In this document: positions 34,853-44,368 of the stretch, one piece after another
Numbering within the stretch: position 1 is the stretch's first letter
Layout of the letters: the number at the start of each line of letters is the position of its first letter
NCBI GenBank assembly: GCA_023430365.1
Contig: JAEZAS010000030.1
Span: 1-53,957 of the forward strand
DNA length: 53,957 nt
From: Planctomycetota bacterium
GTDB taxonomy: Bacteria; Planctomycetota; Planctomycetia; Pirellulales; Pirellulaceae
Direction of reading: 5' to 3'
Notes under the pieces: generated by a model
Seen by the model: the letters and a program-made list of their open reading frames with translations, nothing else
Told to the model about the DNA's origin: nothing
The model's database searches: none
Program-made: the position numbers and the translations under genes

Positions 34853-35980
34853 ATGAGCAGAATCGTCCTCTCTCCGATTTTTGTCCTGATGTCGCTCCTT
34901 GCCCTGAGCACCCAGACGCTCGCGGCGTCGCCGAAAACTCTGGAGATCGGTGAAAAGGCTCCCGACTTTGAATTACCGGGGGTGGACGACCGAACCTATT
35001 CACTGAAGGACTTTGCAGACGCCAGACTACTGCTCGTCGTCTTTACGTGCAACCATTGCCCCACGGCTCAAGCGTATGAAGCGCGGATCATGCAGTTGCA
35101 CGCCGACTACAAGGTTCGCGGCGTGGCTTTGGTGGCGATCTCGCCGAATGACGACAAGGCGTTGCGGCTCGATGAGTTGGGCTATACCGACGTCGGCGAT
35201 TCATTCGACGACATGAAGATTCGTGCGAAAGATCGGGGCTTTCAATTTCCCTATCTTTACGGCGGCGATACCCAGAAAGCGTCTGCTGCCTATGGTGTCG
35301 TTGCAACACCGCAGGTGTTTTTGTTCGATGCCGAGCGAACGCTGCGGTACGTCGGGCGCATCGACGATTCCGACGTGAGGACGGTCACCAGCCACGACGC
35401 TCACAATGCCATCGACGCCTTGCTCTCCGGCAAGCCTGTTCCTGTAGAAAAGACTCGCACCTTCGGTTGCTCCACCAAGTGGGCTGAGAAGCGTTCGGAG
35501 GCCCAGGCTGCGCTCGATAAGTGGAACAAGGAGCCGGTCACCCTGAAACCGCTGAACGAGGCTGACCTGAAAAAGCTCGTCGCCAATCAAGGAGAGGAAG
35601 TGCTACTCGTCAATGTTTGTGCCACATGGTGTGGACCATGTGTCACGGAGTGGCCGGAGTTGGTGACCATCAACCGGATGTATCGTCACCGCAAATTGAA
35701 ACTGGTGATGATCAGTATGGGTGAGCCGGAGCAGGAGAAGGCGGCTCTCGAAGTACTCAAGGACAAATTCGTCGCCGCCGACAACTACCACTTGGCAATC
35801 GGAAACCGAGATCGGTTCGCGGATTTGCTGGACAAAGAATGGACCGGGCCGCTGCCTCACACGCTGCTGATTGCCCCGGGCGGAAAGGTGCTCTACCGCC
35901 AAAGCGGTGAAGTCGATTCGCTGGCTCTAAAGCGAGCGATCGTCGACCACTTAGGGCGCACCTACGCCAGTCGCAAGTAA
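34853..35980 (+). CDS. Fused redoxin - TlpA-like thioredoxin protein, exported
   Basis: About 375 residues from the ATG at 34853, which has GGGAG seven bases upstream; the in-frame ATG at 34838 is an alternative. Signal sequence to about residue 25 (ALSTQTLAAS). First domain is an AhpC/TSA redoxin fold with CNHCP; second domain, from about 220, is TlpA-like with NVCATWCGPCVTEWPEL. The first motif is common in planctomycete redoxins and may be a peroxidatic or disulfide site; the second is a classical CxxC reductase site. Likely periplasmic thiol-disulfide chemistry, perhaps cytochrome maturation. The fused form is typical of this phylum. Confidence 0.88.
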   Translation: MSRIVLSPIFVLMSLLALSTQTLAASPKTLEIGEKAPDFELPGVDDRTYSLKDFADARLLLVVFTCNHCPTAQAYEARIMQLHADYKVRGVALVAISPNDDKALRLDELGYTDVGDSFDDMKIRAKDRGFQFPYLYGGDTQKASAAYGVVATPQVFLFDAERTLRYVGRIDDSDVRTVTSHDAHNAIDALLSGKPVPVEKTRTFGCSTKWAEKRSEAQAALDKWNKEPVTLKPLNEADLKKLVANQGEEVLLVNVCATWCGPCVTEWPELVTINRMYRHRKLKLVMISMGEPEQEKAALEVLKDKFVAADNYHLAIGNRDRFADLLDKEWTGPLPHTLLIAPGGKVLYRQSGEVDSLALKRAIVDHLGRTYASRK

Positions 35981-35989
35981 GTAAAACTG

Positions 35990-36136
35990 CCTTTCGTAGC
36001 CGGCCGTTTCACGGCCAATCGGCTGATCGACAACCAGTGCGTCGCACCGATGTCGTTCGGCGAAGATGAGGCGGGCGAGACCTACATCATGGGCGCGTCG
36101 CCGACCGGCCAGGGCATCTACAAATTCGTGAAGTAG
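35990..36136 (+). pseudogene. C-terminal remnant of a PQQ-type sugar (glucose/sorbosone) dehydrogenase-like protein
   Basis: An open run ending at TAG 36134-36136 reads PFVAGRFTANRLI, then MSFGEDEAGETYIMGASP and GIYKFVK. The FGEDEAGExY pattern followed by a short strand and stop is how soluble beta-propeller sugar dehydrogenases end. Nothing of the propeller is left upstream, where the intact redoxin gene ends nine bases earlier. Confidence 0.5.
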
Positions 36137-36234
36137 ACGGACCTCCAGAGAAAGAAGAGTGGCCACGGACGTAATCGTGCGTGGTCACTTCTTCTCTGAG
36201 CCTGCCTATATCCTGATGCGAGGAACAGAACGAT

Positions 36235-36669
36235 ATGACGCTGAAACGGATAGACAATGTCCTGATCGTTGTCGACGATCTCGAAGCTGTGAAGGCGTTC
36301 TTCATCGAACGGGGACTCAAGCTCGAGGGGGAGTCGACGGTCGAAGGTCCGTTGGTGAGCACGCTTATCGGTCTCGAGAATGTTCGAGCCACCCTTGTGA
36401 TGCTGCGGACTCCCGATGGGCAAGGCATTGAGCTGGACAAGTATCACACGCCCGATGCCATTCGGTTGGAGCCTGTCGATGCCCCGGTAATTGCGCTAGG
36501 CATTCGTCGGATCATGTTTGCCGTCGAAAATATCGACACTGTCATCGCGAGATTGCTCTCTCACGGGGCCGAACTCATCGGCGAAATGCAGTACGAGAAC
36601 GCGTACCGGTTGGCCTACATCCGGGGACCTGAGGGGATCATCGTCGCGCTCGCCGAGCAACTCGGCTAA
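36235..36669 (+). CDS. VOC (glyoxalase/bleomycin-resistance) family protein
   Basis: 144 residues with two beta-alpha-beta-beta-beta modules. It begins LKRIDNVLIVVDDLEAVKAFF, and the second module begins GIRRIMFAVENIDTVIARL and closes YIRGPEGIIVALAEQ. The family includes glyoxalase I, extradiol dioxygenases and antibiotic-binding proteins; metal ligands fit only loosely, so the reaction is open. It stands between the sugar-dehydrogenase remnant and the convergent CurA-like gene. Confidence 0.88.
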   Translation: MTLKRIDNVLIVVDDLEAVKAFFIERGLKLEGESTVEGPLVSTLIGLENVRATLVMLRTPDGQGIELDKYHTPDAIRLEPVDAPVIALGIRRIMFAVENIDTVIARLLSHGAELIGEMQYENAYRLAYIRGPEGIIVALAEQLG

Positions 36670-36740
36670 ATCGTGTCTGAAATTCCCGCCAGTCACTGCA
36701 ACCCAGCCACTAGCTCGAGTGGAACCCTCCTTGGCAGGCG

Positions 36741-37778
36741 TTAACTGAGCGTGGGGTCCGGACTGACGCGGATGACCTTCTTACCGAAGTTCTCTCCTCG
36801 TAATAGGCCGATCAACTGCTGCGGCGCATTCTCTAAGCCGTTGGTGATGTCTTCTTTGTATTTGATCTTCCCCTCGCGCAGCCACTGGCTCATGTCGGCG
36901 AGGAATTCTGTCAACTGCGAGGCGAAGTCCCCCACGATGAAGCCTCGGAAGGTCAATCGCTTTGCCAGGATTTGCTGCATCAGCAACGGCAGGCGGTCGG
37001 GGCCCGGCGACGCTCCGTGCGCGTTGTAGTGGGCGATCAAACCGCAAACCGGAATGCGAGCAAACTGGTTCAGCAGCGGCAGCACAGCCTCGAACACGTG
37101 ACCTCCCACGTTTTCGAAGTATACGTCGATCCCTTTGGGACAGGCGGCTTGCAGCCGCTCGCCCAGGTTCGGCTCCCGATGGTTCAGGCATTCGTCGAAG
37201 CCGAGTTCTTCCTGGACGTAGCGACACTTCTCCGGGCCACCGGCGATGCCCACGACGCGGCAGCCCTTGATTCGCCCTATTTGACCAACCACCGAGCCGA
37301 CCGCGCCCGATGCGGCAGCCACGACGAGCGTTTCCCCCGCCTTCGGCTGCCCGATGTTCATCAAGCCGGTGTAGGCCGTAAGTCCAGGCATCCCCAGCAG
37401 CCCCAGTGTGTAGGAAAGTGGTCCCGCGCTGGGGTCGATTTTGCGAGTCGCTTTGCCATCCGAAAGTGCGTATTCCTGCCAGCCTTGGCCCGGATTGAAG
37501 ACGAAATCCCCCGCTTCGTAGCCGGCGAGATTCGACGACACCACCTGGGAGACCGCTCGCCCCTCCATCACCTCGCCAATCTCCACGGGCTCGGCATACG
37601 ATTTCCCGGCGTTCATGCGCCCCCGCATGTAAGGATCGAGCGACAGGTAGATCGACCGCAGCAGCATTTGGCCAGCTTGGGGGCTGGGGGCCTCACTCTC
37701 TCTCAGCTCAAAGTTGTCGGGCGTCGGTTCCCCCTGAGGACGAGAGGCAAGTCGGACTTGAAGGTTCTTCGTAACCAC
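36741..37778 (-). CDS. NADPH-dependent oxidoreductase, CurA/prostaglandin reductase-like MDR
   Basis: 345 residues, GTG start with AGGAG upstream. Zinc-less medium-chain reductase: SLDPYMRGRM near residue 50, MPGLTAYTGL, and the NADP-binding AASGAVGSVVGQIG, then YFENVGG. This is the pattern of YncB/CurA and leukotriene B4 dehydrogenase-type alkenal/one reductases, which reduce the double bond of unsaturated aldehydes or ketones. It is divergent from the AraC gene at 38169, whose product may control it, as is common for such detoxifying enzymes. Confidence 0.93.
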   Translation of the reverse strand: MVTKNLQVRLASRPQGEPTPDNFELRESEAPSPQAGQMLLRSIYLSLDPYMRGRMNAGKSYAEPVEIGEVMEGRAVSQVVSSNLAGYEAGDFVFNPGQGWQEYALSDGKATRKIDPSAGPLSYTLGLLGMPGLTAYTGLMNIGQPKAGETLVVAAASGAVGSVVGQIGRIKGCRVVGIAGGPEKCRYVQEELGFDECLNHREPNLGERLQAACPKGIDVYFENVGGHVFEAVLPLLNQFARIPVCGLIAHYNAHGASPGPDRLPLLMQQILAKRLTFRGFIVGDFASQLTEFLADMSQWLREGKIKYKEDITNGLENAPQQLIGLLRGENFGKKVIRVSPDPTLS

Positions 37779-38168
37779 GAGGAGTCTCCTGCGGGATTAA
37801 GTTCCTGTCAGCAGATCGCGAAACCCGCAAACCGGGGCGAATATCGGGCCGAAGCTCCAGGTCCCCTCGGACAGGTACACACCCTGTGTCGGCAACGATC
37901 AGCCTGAAACGACTGAAAGTTGCCGTTCGCGCCTCGCGGGACAATCTTTGCCGCAAGCCACTGCGGTTTCTTCACTTAGAGCCGCAGCTCGTGCCGAGCG
38001 CCTACAAGGCGCCTGCCGCCAAACGCTGCGGGCGTCGTTCGACCGTTCGGCAACGCGGCTCAGGCTTGTGTCCACCTGACCTGAGGGCAAATAGAACAAT
38101 AGTCGCTGATGATTGTCTAAAACTCTAAGCCATCTAGCTTCCCAGCCAATTCTTTTTATGGTGGAGGC
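37779..38168. promoter_or_regulatory. Divergent control region of the CurA-like and araC-type genes
   Basis: 390 bases without a credible gene. Near the AraC gene there is an inverted repeat ACAAT-N11-ATTGT at 38095-38115 that could be an operator. The left half is GC-rich with several short repeats. Promoter boxes cannot be fixed with confidence. Confidence 0.35.
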
Positions 38169-39107
38169 ATGAAATGCGGAGCAGACCAGCGAGAGGCACG
38201 CCACGCGGCGGATCACCTGGACGAGCTCTCGGAGCGCATCGCTTGCGCTCTCCCGCATGACGGGATCCTGGAAGTCCAGCCGGGAGTCTTTCTCCGGCGG
38301 TCGTCCCGAGCGGGTGAACGAGTCCACGGCGTTTGCGAACCCGCTTTCTGCGTGGTGGCGCAGGGCAGCAAGATCGTCATGCTCGGCGAAGAGGTGTTTC
38401 GCCACGATCCCGCCCACTACCTGATCACCACGATGGAGCTGCCGATCGTGGGCGAGATGGTGGACGTTTCGCCCGAGCATCCCTACCTCAGCTTTCGCCT
38501 GACGCTCGACTCAGCCATCGTCACGTCCGTGATGGTCGAATCGGGCTTCGTGAATCCGCGTAGCGAAGGAAACGAGAAGGCGGTCGACGTCAGCGAGCTA
38601 GGCCCCAAGTTGCTCGACGCGACGGTCCGGCTGATGCGGCTCGTGAGCTCTCCCAACGAGTATCGCGTCCTGGGGCCGCTCGTGATTCGCGAAATGATCT
38701 ACCGATTGCTGACCGGCGCACAAGGCAATCGACTGCGTCACCTGGCCATGCTCGGTGGTCAGGCCCACCGCATCGCACGGGCCCTCGAATTGATCCGCGA
38801 CAACTTCAACAAGCCGCTGAAGATTGAAGAAGTCGCCAAAGAACTCCGCATGAGCGTGTCGGGTTTTCACGCTCATTTCAAATCGGTGACTGCGATGAGC
38901 CCTTTGCAGTACCAGAAGCAGCTCCGCCTGCAAGAGGCCCGGCGGCTGATGCTGAGCGAACGGCTGGACGCTGCTCAAGCGGGTTACCGAGTCGGCTACG
39001 AAGACGCCTCCCACTTCAGCCGCGATTACAAGCGCACCTTCGGCGAACCGCCCCTTCGGCACGTTGAACAACTGCGAGAAGTTGTTGGACTACGTGCTCC
39101 CTCCTAG
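38169..39107 (+). CDS. AraC-family transcriptional regulator with AraC_N cupin domain
   Basis: 312 residues. N-terminal AraC_N sensor (about 25-185: GVFLRRSSRAGERVHGV, PAFCVVAQGSKIVMLGEEVF, YLITTMELPIVGEM) and C-terminal double helix-turn-helix (about 205-300: KPLKIEEVAKELRMSVSGFH and second helix AGYRVGYEDASHFSRDYKR). Members of this class often sense aldehydes or other electrophiles and activate a neighbouring reductase. It sits divergent to the CurA-like gene and just upstream of an RND pump, so either could be its target. The start at 38169 has GGAGG only one base away, so a later start is possible. Confidence 0.92.
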   Translation: MKCGADQREARHAADHLDELSERIACALPHDGILEVQPGVFLRRSSRAGERVHGVCEPAFCVVAQGSKIVMLGEEVFRHDPAHYLITTMELPIVGEMVDVSPEHPYLSFRLTLDSAIVTSVMVESGFVNPRSEGNEKAVDVSELGPKLLDATVRLMRLVSSPNEYRVLGPLVIREMIYRLLTGAQGNRLRHLAMLGGQAHRIARALELIRDNFNKPLKIEEVAKELRMSVSGFHAHFKSVTAMSPLQYQKQLRLQEARRLMLSERLDAAQAGYRVGYEDASHFSRDYKRTFGEPPLRHVEQLREVVGLRAPS

Positions 39108-39155
39108 AGCGATCGCCCGCCATCCTGCCCCCAGCACTCGAGGAATGATCACCCT

Positions 39156-40622
39156 ATGCTCGGATTTCGTCGACTGAATCCTTGGACCGTCTCCAAAGCG
39201 GTCTTGATCCTCTGCATCGCCTGCGGAGCTTACATGCTCCTGCGCGGAAGGAGCGACGCGCGCCCGACCGCAACGGCGGCCAAGCCCCAGCCCTCCGTGA
39301 CGGTCGCAACGCCGGTCCGCATGCCCATCGTCGAGTGGGATGAATATGTCGGACGCCTGGCGCCGCTCGAAGCGGTCGAGGTGCGGTCGCGGGTCAGCGG
39401 GTACCTGGCGGAGACTCATTTCCACGAAGGGCAAATGGTAAACACCGGCGACTTGCTCGCGGTCATCGACCAACGTCCGTATCGTGCGGAAGTCGCTCGA
39501 AACGAAGCGACACTCGTCGCCGCCAAGGCGCAGTTGCAGCAGGCCAAAGCGGCAGCCGGCGAAGCCGAGGCCGAAGTGAAGCATGCCGAGATCGATCGCG
39601 ATCTGGAAAAGCGCCGCCAGGGCCGCGCGGAGCGTCTTCGTCAACGCACTGCGATCCCCGAAGAAGAAGCCGAAATTCGCGAGGCGGAGCTGGCACAGGC
39701 CGAATCGCAACTGCAGATCGCTCTCGCGAAAACCGAATCGGCGAAATCAGCCATCACCGCCGCGCAGGCCGCCGTCGACGTCGCAGAAGCCAATCTCGAG
39801 ACGGCCCAATTGAACCTCCAGTACACCGAGATTCGCGCCCCCATCACCGGACGAATCAGCAATCGCCTCGTCACCGAGGGAAATCTGGTCATTGGCGGAA
39901 CCACGAACTCCACCTTGCTGACCACGATCGTTTCCGTCGATCCGGTCCATTGCTACTTCGACACCGATGAACATTCGTACCTGAAGTACATCCGCGTCGC
40001 CCGCGAAGGCATGTTGGCCACGGAGCCCAACGTACGCAGTCCGGTGTACATCGCGCTGGCCAACGAGCGCGATGGGTTCCCGCACCAGGGGCACATGGAC
40101 TTTGTCGAGAATCGCCTCGATGACGAGACGGGAACCATGCGCGGCCGCGCCATCTTTGCCAACAAAGACGGGAAGCTCACTCCCGGACTGTTCGCACGGG
40201 TGCGGATCCCCGGCAGTCCCAAGTATGAGGCGATCCTCATTCCAGACCGAGCCATCGGGACCGATCAGGCCGAGAAGTTTGTGCTCGTGGTCGACGAGCA
40301 AAACCACGTGCAGCGCAGGTCGGTCACCTTGGGCCCCATTTCTCACGGCCTGCGAGTGATTCGCACCGGCCTGACCGGGGAAGAGCGAATCGTTTTGAGC
40401 GGCCAGCAGCGGGCTCGGGTCGGGTCCGAAGTCAAGGTGACCGTCGACACGATTACGGTGGGCGAGGAAAGCCTGCCGGACGACTTCGAACCGGTCCCGG
40501 AAGAGAAGTGGCTGACTCCCAAGCGATCGGTGGCGGGGAATGTTGAAGTCCCCGAGCAACCGCGCCCTGTGGAGCGAACTGTTGACACGCTGGATGCCGG
40601 AACGATCGGAGAGACGCCGTGA
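39156..40622 (+). CDS. RND efflux pump periplasmic adaptor (membrane fusion protein)
   Basis: 488 residues, anchored by an N-terminal hydrophobic segment (SKAVLILCIACGAYMLL). HlyD/AcrA layout: lipoyl halves EAVEVRSRVSGYLAETHFHEG and IRAPITGRISNRLVTEG flank an alpha-helical hairpin (about 110-220) of unusual length with many Ala/Glu/Gln repeats, then beta-barrel and membrane-proximal domains. The last 60 residues are a charged extension. Overlaps the pump gene by 4 bases. Connects the inner-membrane pump to an outer-membrane channel, which is not encoded here. Confidence 0.94.
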   Translation: MLGFRRLNPWTVSKAVLILCIACGAYMLLRGRSDARPTATAAKPQPSVTVATPVRMPIVEWDEYVGRLAPLEAVEVRSRVSGYLAETHFHEGQMVNTGDLLAVIDQRPYRAEVARNEATLVAAKAQLQQAKAAAGEAEAEVKHAEIDRDLEKRRQGRAERLRQRTAIPEEEAEIREAELAQAESQLQIALAKTESAKSAITAAQAAVDVAEANLETAQLNLQYTEIRAPITGRISNRLVTEGNLVIGGTTNSTLLTTIVSVDPVHCYFDTDEHSYLKYIRVAREGMLATEPNVRSPVYIALANERDGFPHQGHMDFVENRLDDETGTMRGRAIFANKDGKLTPGLFARVRIPGSPKYEAILIPDRAIGTDQAEKFVLVVDEQNHVQRRSVTLGPISHGLRVIRTGLTGEERIVLSGQQRARVGSEVKVTVDTITVGEESLPDDFEPVPEEKWLTPKRSVAGNVEVPEQPRPVERTVDTLDAGTIGETP

Positions 40623-43600
40623 GGATTGCACACTTCTTCATCGACCGGCCGATCTTCGCCGCGGTCGTCTCCATCCTGTTGGTGATCCTCGGGGGCATCT
40701 CCTACCTGACGCTCCCCGCCGCGCAGTATCCGGACATCGTTCCTCCGACGATCGTTGTCCGCGCCAGCTATCCCGGAGCTTCGCCGCAGGTCATTGCCGA
40801 CTCCGTCGCCACGCCAATTGAGCAGGAGGTGAATGGGGTCGAGGACATGATGTACATGTCCTCGCAGTGCACGAGCGACGGCGCCATGGCGCTCACGATT
40901 ACTTTCCGCTTGGGGACCGACCTGAACCAGGCGCAGGTGCTGGTTCAGAACCGCGTGGCCATCGCTCTGCCGCGTTTGCCTGAGGAGGTGCGCCGGCTCG
41001 GCGTAACGACGATCAAGTCGTCTCCCGACCTGCTGCTGGTGATCCATCTCCTTTCGCCGGAGGGGGCCTACGACCAACTTTACGTCGGCAACTATGGGCT
41101 CATCCAGCTGCGCGACGCGCTGGCTCGCATCGACGGCGTGGGGGACATCAGCATCAACGGCCTGCGCGAGTACAGCATGCGCATCTGGCTCGATCCGGAA
41201 CGCCTGGCCCATTTGTCGCTGACTCCGGGCGACGTCGTCCGCAGTCTGCAAGAGCAAAACATTCAGGTCGCCTCAGGCACCATCGGCCAACCTCCGATAC
41301 CGTCGGGCAACGACTTCCAACTGACGGTCAACACGCTGGGAAGGCTCGCTGAACCGTCGCAGTTCGAAAACATCATTGTTCGGACGGGAAGCGACGGCCG
41401 CGTGATACGCGTCAAGGATGTGGCCCGTATCGAACTCGGCGCTCGCGACTACTCCTCGCAGAGCAGCCTCGACAACAAACCGGCGGTGTCGATTGCACTC
41501 GCCCAGCGTCCCGGTTCCAACGCTCTCGCGACGGCCGAGGCCATCGAGCGCGAGATCGCGCGCCTGTCGGAGGAGTTTCCCCAAGGCATCGAGTATCGGA
41601 TTATCTACAACCCGACGGTCTTCGTGCGGGAGTCGATCAAATCGGTGATTCACACGCTCTTTGAGGCGATCATTCTCGTCGTCATCGTGGTGCTCGTCTT
41701 CTTGCAGAACTGGCGAGCGAGCCTGATTCCGCTGCTGGCGATTCCCGTGTCGCTCATCGGTACCTTCGTCGCGATGTCGGCGTTTGGTTTCTCGCTCAAC
41801 ATGCTCTCGCTGTTCGGCCTGGTGCTGGCCATCGGCATCGTGGTGGACGACGCGATCGTGGTGGTCGAGAACGTCGAGCGGCATATTGCCCTTGGGCTCT
41901 CGCCGCGCGAGGCATCCTACAAGGCGATGGAAGAGGTCACCGCAGCAGTGATCGCCATCGCGGTCGGCTTGTCCGCGGTATTCGTGCCGACAGCCTTCCT
42001 CGGGGGCATCAGCGGCCAGTTCTATCAGCAATTCGCCCTGACGATTGCCGTATCGACGCTCATTTCAGCGTTCAATTCCCTCACGCTCGCGCCGGCGCTG
42101 TGCGCTCTGCTACTTCAGCCGCATGGAGCGAAGAAGGATTGGTTCACGCGCTTCTGGGACTTTACGTTCGGCTGGTTTTTCCGGCTATTCAACAAGAGCT
42201 TCGATTTCGGCAGCAACGCCTACGGCCGATCGGTGAATTGGCTCATCCGCCGGGCGGCGATTCCCATCGCCGTCTACGTTGGGCTGATTCTCCTCACGGG
42301 GTACGGCTTCCAGAAAGTGCCGACCGGGTTCATTCCCCCACAGGACATGGGGTACTTGATCACGATGGTGCAGTTGCCCGACGGCGCCTCGGTCGAACGC
42401 ACGACGGAGGTCGTCCGCCGCACCGTCGACACCATCCTGGAGCATCCAGCCGTCGAACATGCAATTTCGTACGCCGGCTACTCGGGCACGACGCGCAGCA
42501 ACAGCCCGAACTACGGCTCGATCTTCGTCATCCCCAAGACGTTCGACGAGCGCAGTGGCACGGAATTCACAGCCAAGAAGATCCAAGCCGACTTGCAGGC
42601 GAAACTGAGCGCCGTCAACGACGCGTCGATTTTCGTCATTCCGCCTCCCCCGGTGCGTGGATTGGGAACTGCGGGCGGTTTCAAGTTCCTGGTTCAGGAC
42701 CGCGGCGGGCACGGCTATCAGGCGTTGCAAGAGGCAACCGAGAAACTGATTGCGGCCGCCGCCGACGAACCGGCGCTCGCCAGCGTGTTTACGACCTATC
42801 GAGCTACCTCGCCGCAGCTTTACGCCGACGTGGACCGCGTCAAAGCCAACATGCTGAACGTTCCCATCGCGAACGTCTTCGAGACGCTGCAAGTCAACCT
42901 GGGGTCGGCCTACGTCAACGACCTGAATCTCTTCGGGCGCACGTTTCAGGTGCGCGTGCAGTCGGAAGGGGAGTTCCGCTCGGTCGTCGAAGACATCACG
43001 CGTCTCAAGACTCGCAACGCGAATGGCAAGATGGTTCCGCTCGGTTCGGTGCTGAACGTCGACTGGCGCAGCGGTCCTGACCGGGTGGTGCGATACAACA
43101 TGTATCCCTCGGCCGAGGTCCAGGGTGACACGGCAGCTGGACGCAGCTCGGGCGAGGCGATCGCCGCGATCGAGCGACTGGCGCAAGAAACGCTGCCGCC
43201 GGGCATGTCGATTGAATGGACCGACATCGCCTATCAACAGCAGCTCGCCGGCAACACGGCGATTTACATCTTCCCGCTCTGCGTGCTCTTCGTCTTCCTG
43301 GTGCACTCCGCCGAATACGAGAGTTGGACCTTGCCGCTGGCGATCATCCTGATCGCGCCGATCTGCATCCCGTTCGCGCTGGGAGGCGTGGCCTGGCGCG
43401 GCATGGACAACAACCTGATTACGCAGATCGGCTTCATCGTGCTCGTCGGTCTCGCGGCCAAAAATGCCGTGTTGATCGTCGAATTTTCGAAGCAGCTCGA
43501 GGAGGAGGGCAGAGATCGGTTCGAAGCCACGGTCGAAGCGTGCCGCTTGCGACTCCGGCCGATCATGATGACGTCCTTTGCATTCATCCTCGGCGTCTTG

Positions 43601-43828
43601 CCGCTGGCCGTGGCCAGGGGAGCAGGCGCCGAAATGCGTCAGGTCCTCGGGACCGCCGTGTTTGCCGGAATGCTGGGCGTTACGGTATTCGGCCTGTTTC
43701 TAACGCCGACGTTCTACGTCGTGCTGCGGGGCATGTCGCAACGGTTCTGGGCGGGCCGAAATCGAGAGCACGCGAGCCCAAGCCACACCGTGATAACCCC
43801 GACGGAATCCTTGACCAAACATCATTGA
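40619..43828 (+). CDS. RND efflux transporter, HAE1/AcrB family
   Basis: 1069 residues, GTG start overlapping the adaptor stop (GTGA). Begins FFIDRPIFAAVVSILLVILGG. About 12 membrane segments and two large periplasmic loops; the TM4 proton-relay motif is GIVVDDAIVVVENVER with both aspartates present. Second-half signature QIGFIVLVGLAAKNAVLIVEF is typical of HAE1 pumps. Drives export of hydrophobic or amphiphilic compounds by proton antiport. Confidence 0.96.
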   Translation: MRIAHFFIDRPIFAAVVSILLVILGGISYLTLPAAQYPDIVPPTIVVRASYPGASPQVIADSVATPIEQEVNGVEDMMYMSSQCTSDGAMALTITFRLGTDLNQAQVLVQNRVAIALPRLPEEVRRLGVTTIKSSPDLLLVIHLLSPEGAYDQLYVGNYGLIQLRDALARIDGVGDISINGLREYSMRIWLDPERLAHLSLTPGDVVRSLQEQNIQVASGTIGQPPIPSGNDFQLTVNTLGRLAEPSQFENIIVRTGSDGRVIRVKDVARIELGARDYSSQSSLDNKPAVSIALAQRPGSNALATAEAIEREIARLSEEFPQGIEYRIIYNPTVFVRESIKSVIHTLFEAIILVVIVVLVFLQNWRASLIPLLAIPVSLIGTFVAMSAFGFSLNMLSLFGLVLAIGIVVDDAIVVVENVERHIALGLSPREASYKAMEEVTAAVIAIAVGLSAVFVPTAFLGGISGQFYQQFALTIAVSTLISAFNSLTLAPALCALLLQPHGAKKDWFTRFWDFTFGWFFRLFNKSFDFGSNAYGRSVNWLIRRAAIPIAVYVGLILLTGYGFQKVPTGFIPPQDMGYLITMVQLPDGASVERTTEVVRRTVDTILEHPAVEHAISYAGYSGTTRSNSPNYGSIFVIPKTFDERSGTEFTAKKIQADLQAKLSAVNDASIFVIPPPPVRGLGTAGGFKFLVQDRGGHGYQALQEATEKLIAAAADEPALASVFTTYRATSPQLYADVDRVKANMLNVPIANVFETLQVNLGSAYVNDLNLFGRTFQVRVQSEGEFRSVVEDITRLKTRNANGKMVPLGSVLNVDWRSGPDRVVRYNMYPSAEVQGDTAAGRSSGEAIAAIERLAQETLPPGMSIEWTDIAYQQQLAGNTAIYIFPLCVLFVFLVHSAEYESWTLPLAIILIAPICIPFALGGVAWRGMDNNLITQIGFIVLVGLAAKNAVLIVEFSKQLEEEGRDRFEATVEACRLRLRPIMMTSFAFILGVLPLAVARGAGAEMRQVLGTAVFAGMLGVTVFGLFLTPTFYVVLRGMSQRFWAGRNREHASPSHTVITPTESLTKHH

Positions 43829-43844
43829 TCCGGGATTCAGAGCG

Positions 43845-43890
43845 GGCGGCGCGCTTGGGAGCTTCGAAGCAGTGGGCCAAGCGCGCTGCC
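43845..43890 (+). terminator. Strong hairpin after the RND operon
   Basis: A 14-bp stem pairs 43845-43858 with 43877-43890 (one G-U), with a GCTTCGAAGC palindrome in the loop, 16 bases after the pump stop codon. There is no T-run, so it may be a transcript-stabilising hairpin or a factor-dependent stop, not a simple intrinsic terminator. Confidence 0.5.
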
Positions 43891-44368
43891 TACTCACGCG
43901 GATACTCCGCAGCACCGTCAGCCAACCGCACCAGGTCGTTGCTTGGTCTCAGTGGCGAAGACGTCATCTGCACCACGCTCGCCTCTGCCACTATCGAGCA
44001 CGAGGCCACGAGCCATGAAGAACATGAAGTCCAACTGAAGTACTAGAGTTGGAAGGGTTACTGTCTGCTTCGCCCGCCTCCGGTTAAAGTATTGAAATGT
44101 TCTGGCGCGCGAACGCGTCCTCAGACGAGATCTGCCCTGCCCTTCGGAACCAGACCATCAAAAAGGGAGAGTCAGATCAGTCAGAACTACTTCGATGCTC
44201 GACTTAGATTCGGCTCTCGCTTCCTCCCAGGTCTATTCAAGTTCCGGTCCATAGCTGGCTTTTGGTTGGCTATCGCCTCGGGCCGATCGGACTGGGTGTG
44301 AGGTGAGCGCACCCGTTGTTGGTTGAGTGGCTCGTTGCCATGGATTTAACGCTGGAGTAAGGCCTGAA
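43891..44368. other. Intergenic stretch before the Mrp antiporter operon
   Basis: No credible gene. It must contain the promoter of the Mrp operon; TTAAAGTATTGAAA around 44084-44097 is AT-rich for this genome but not a clear promoter. Confidence 0.4.

Noticed and set aside
42185..43306. Long open frame antisense to the RND pump
   Set aside because: Arg/His/Asp-rich translation typical of the reverse frame of a membrane protein; the pump frame has full family conservation.
43216..44046. Plus-strand frame overlapping the end of the RND pump and running beyond it
   Set aside because: Arg-rich low-complexity translation, starts inside the pump in another frame and has no ribosome-binding site.
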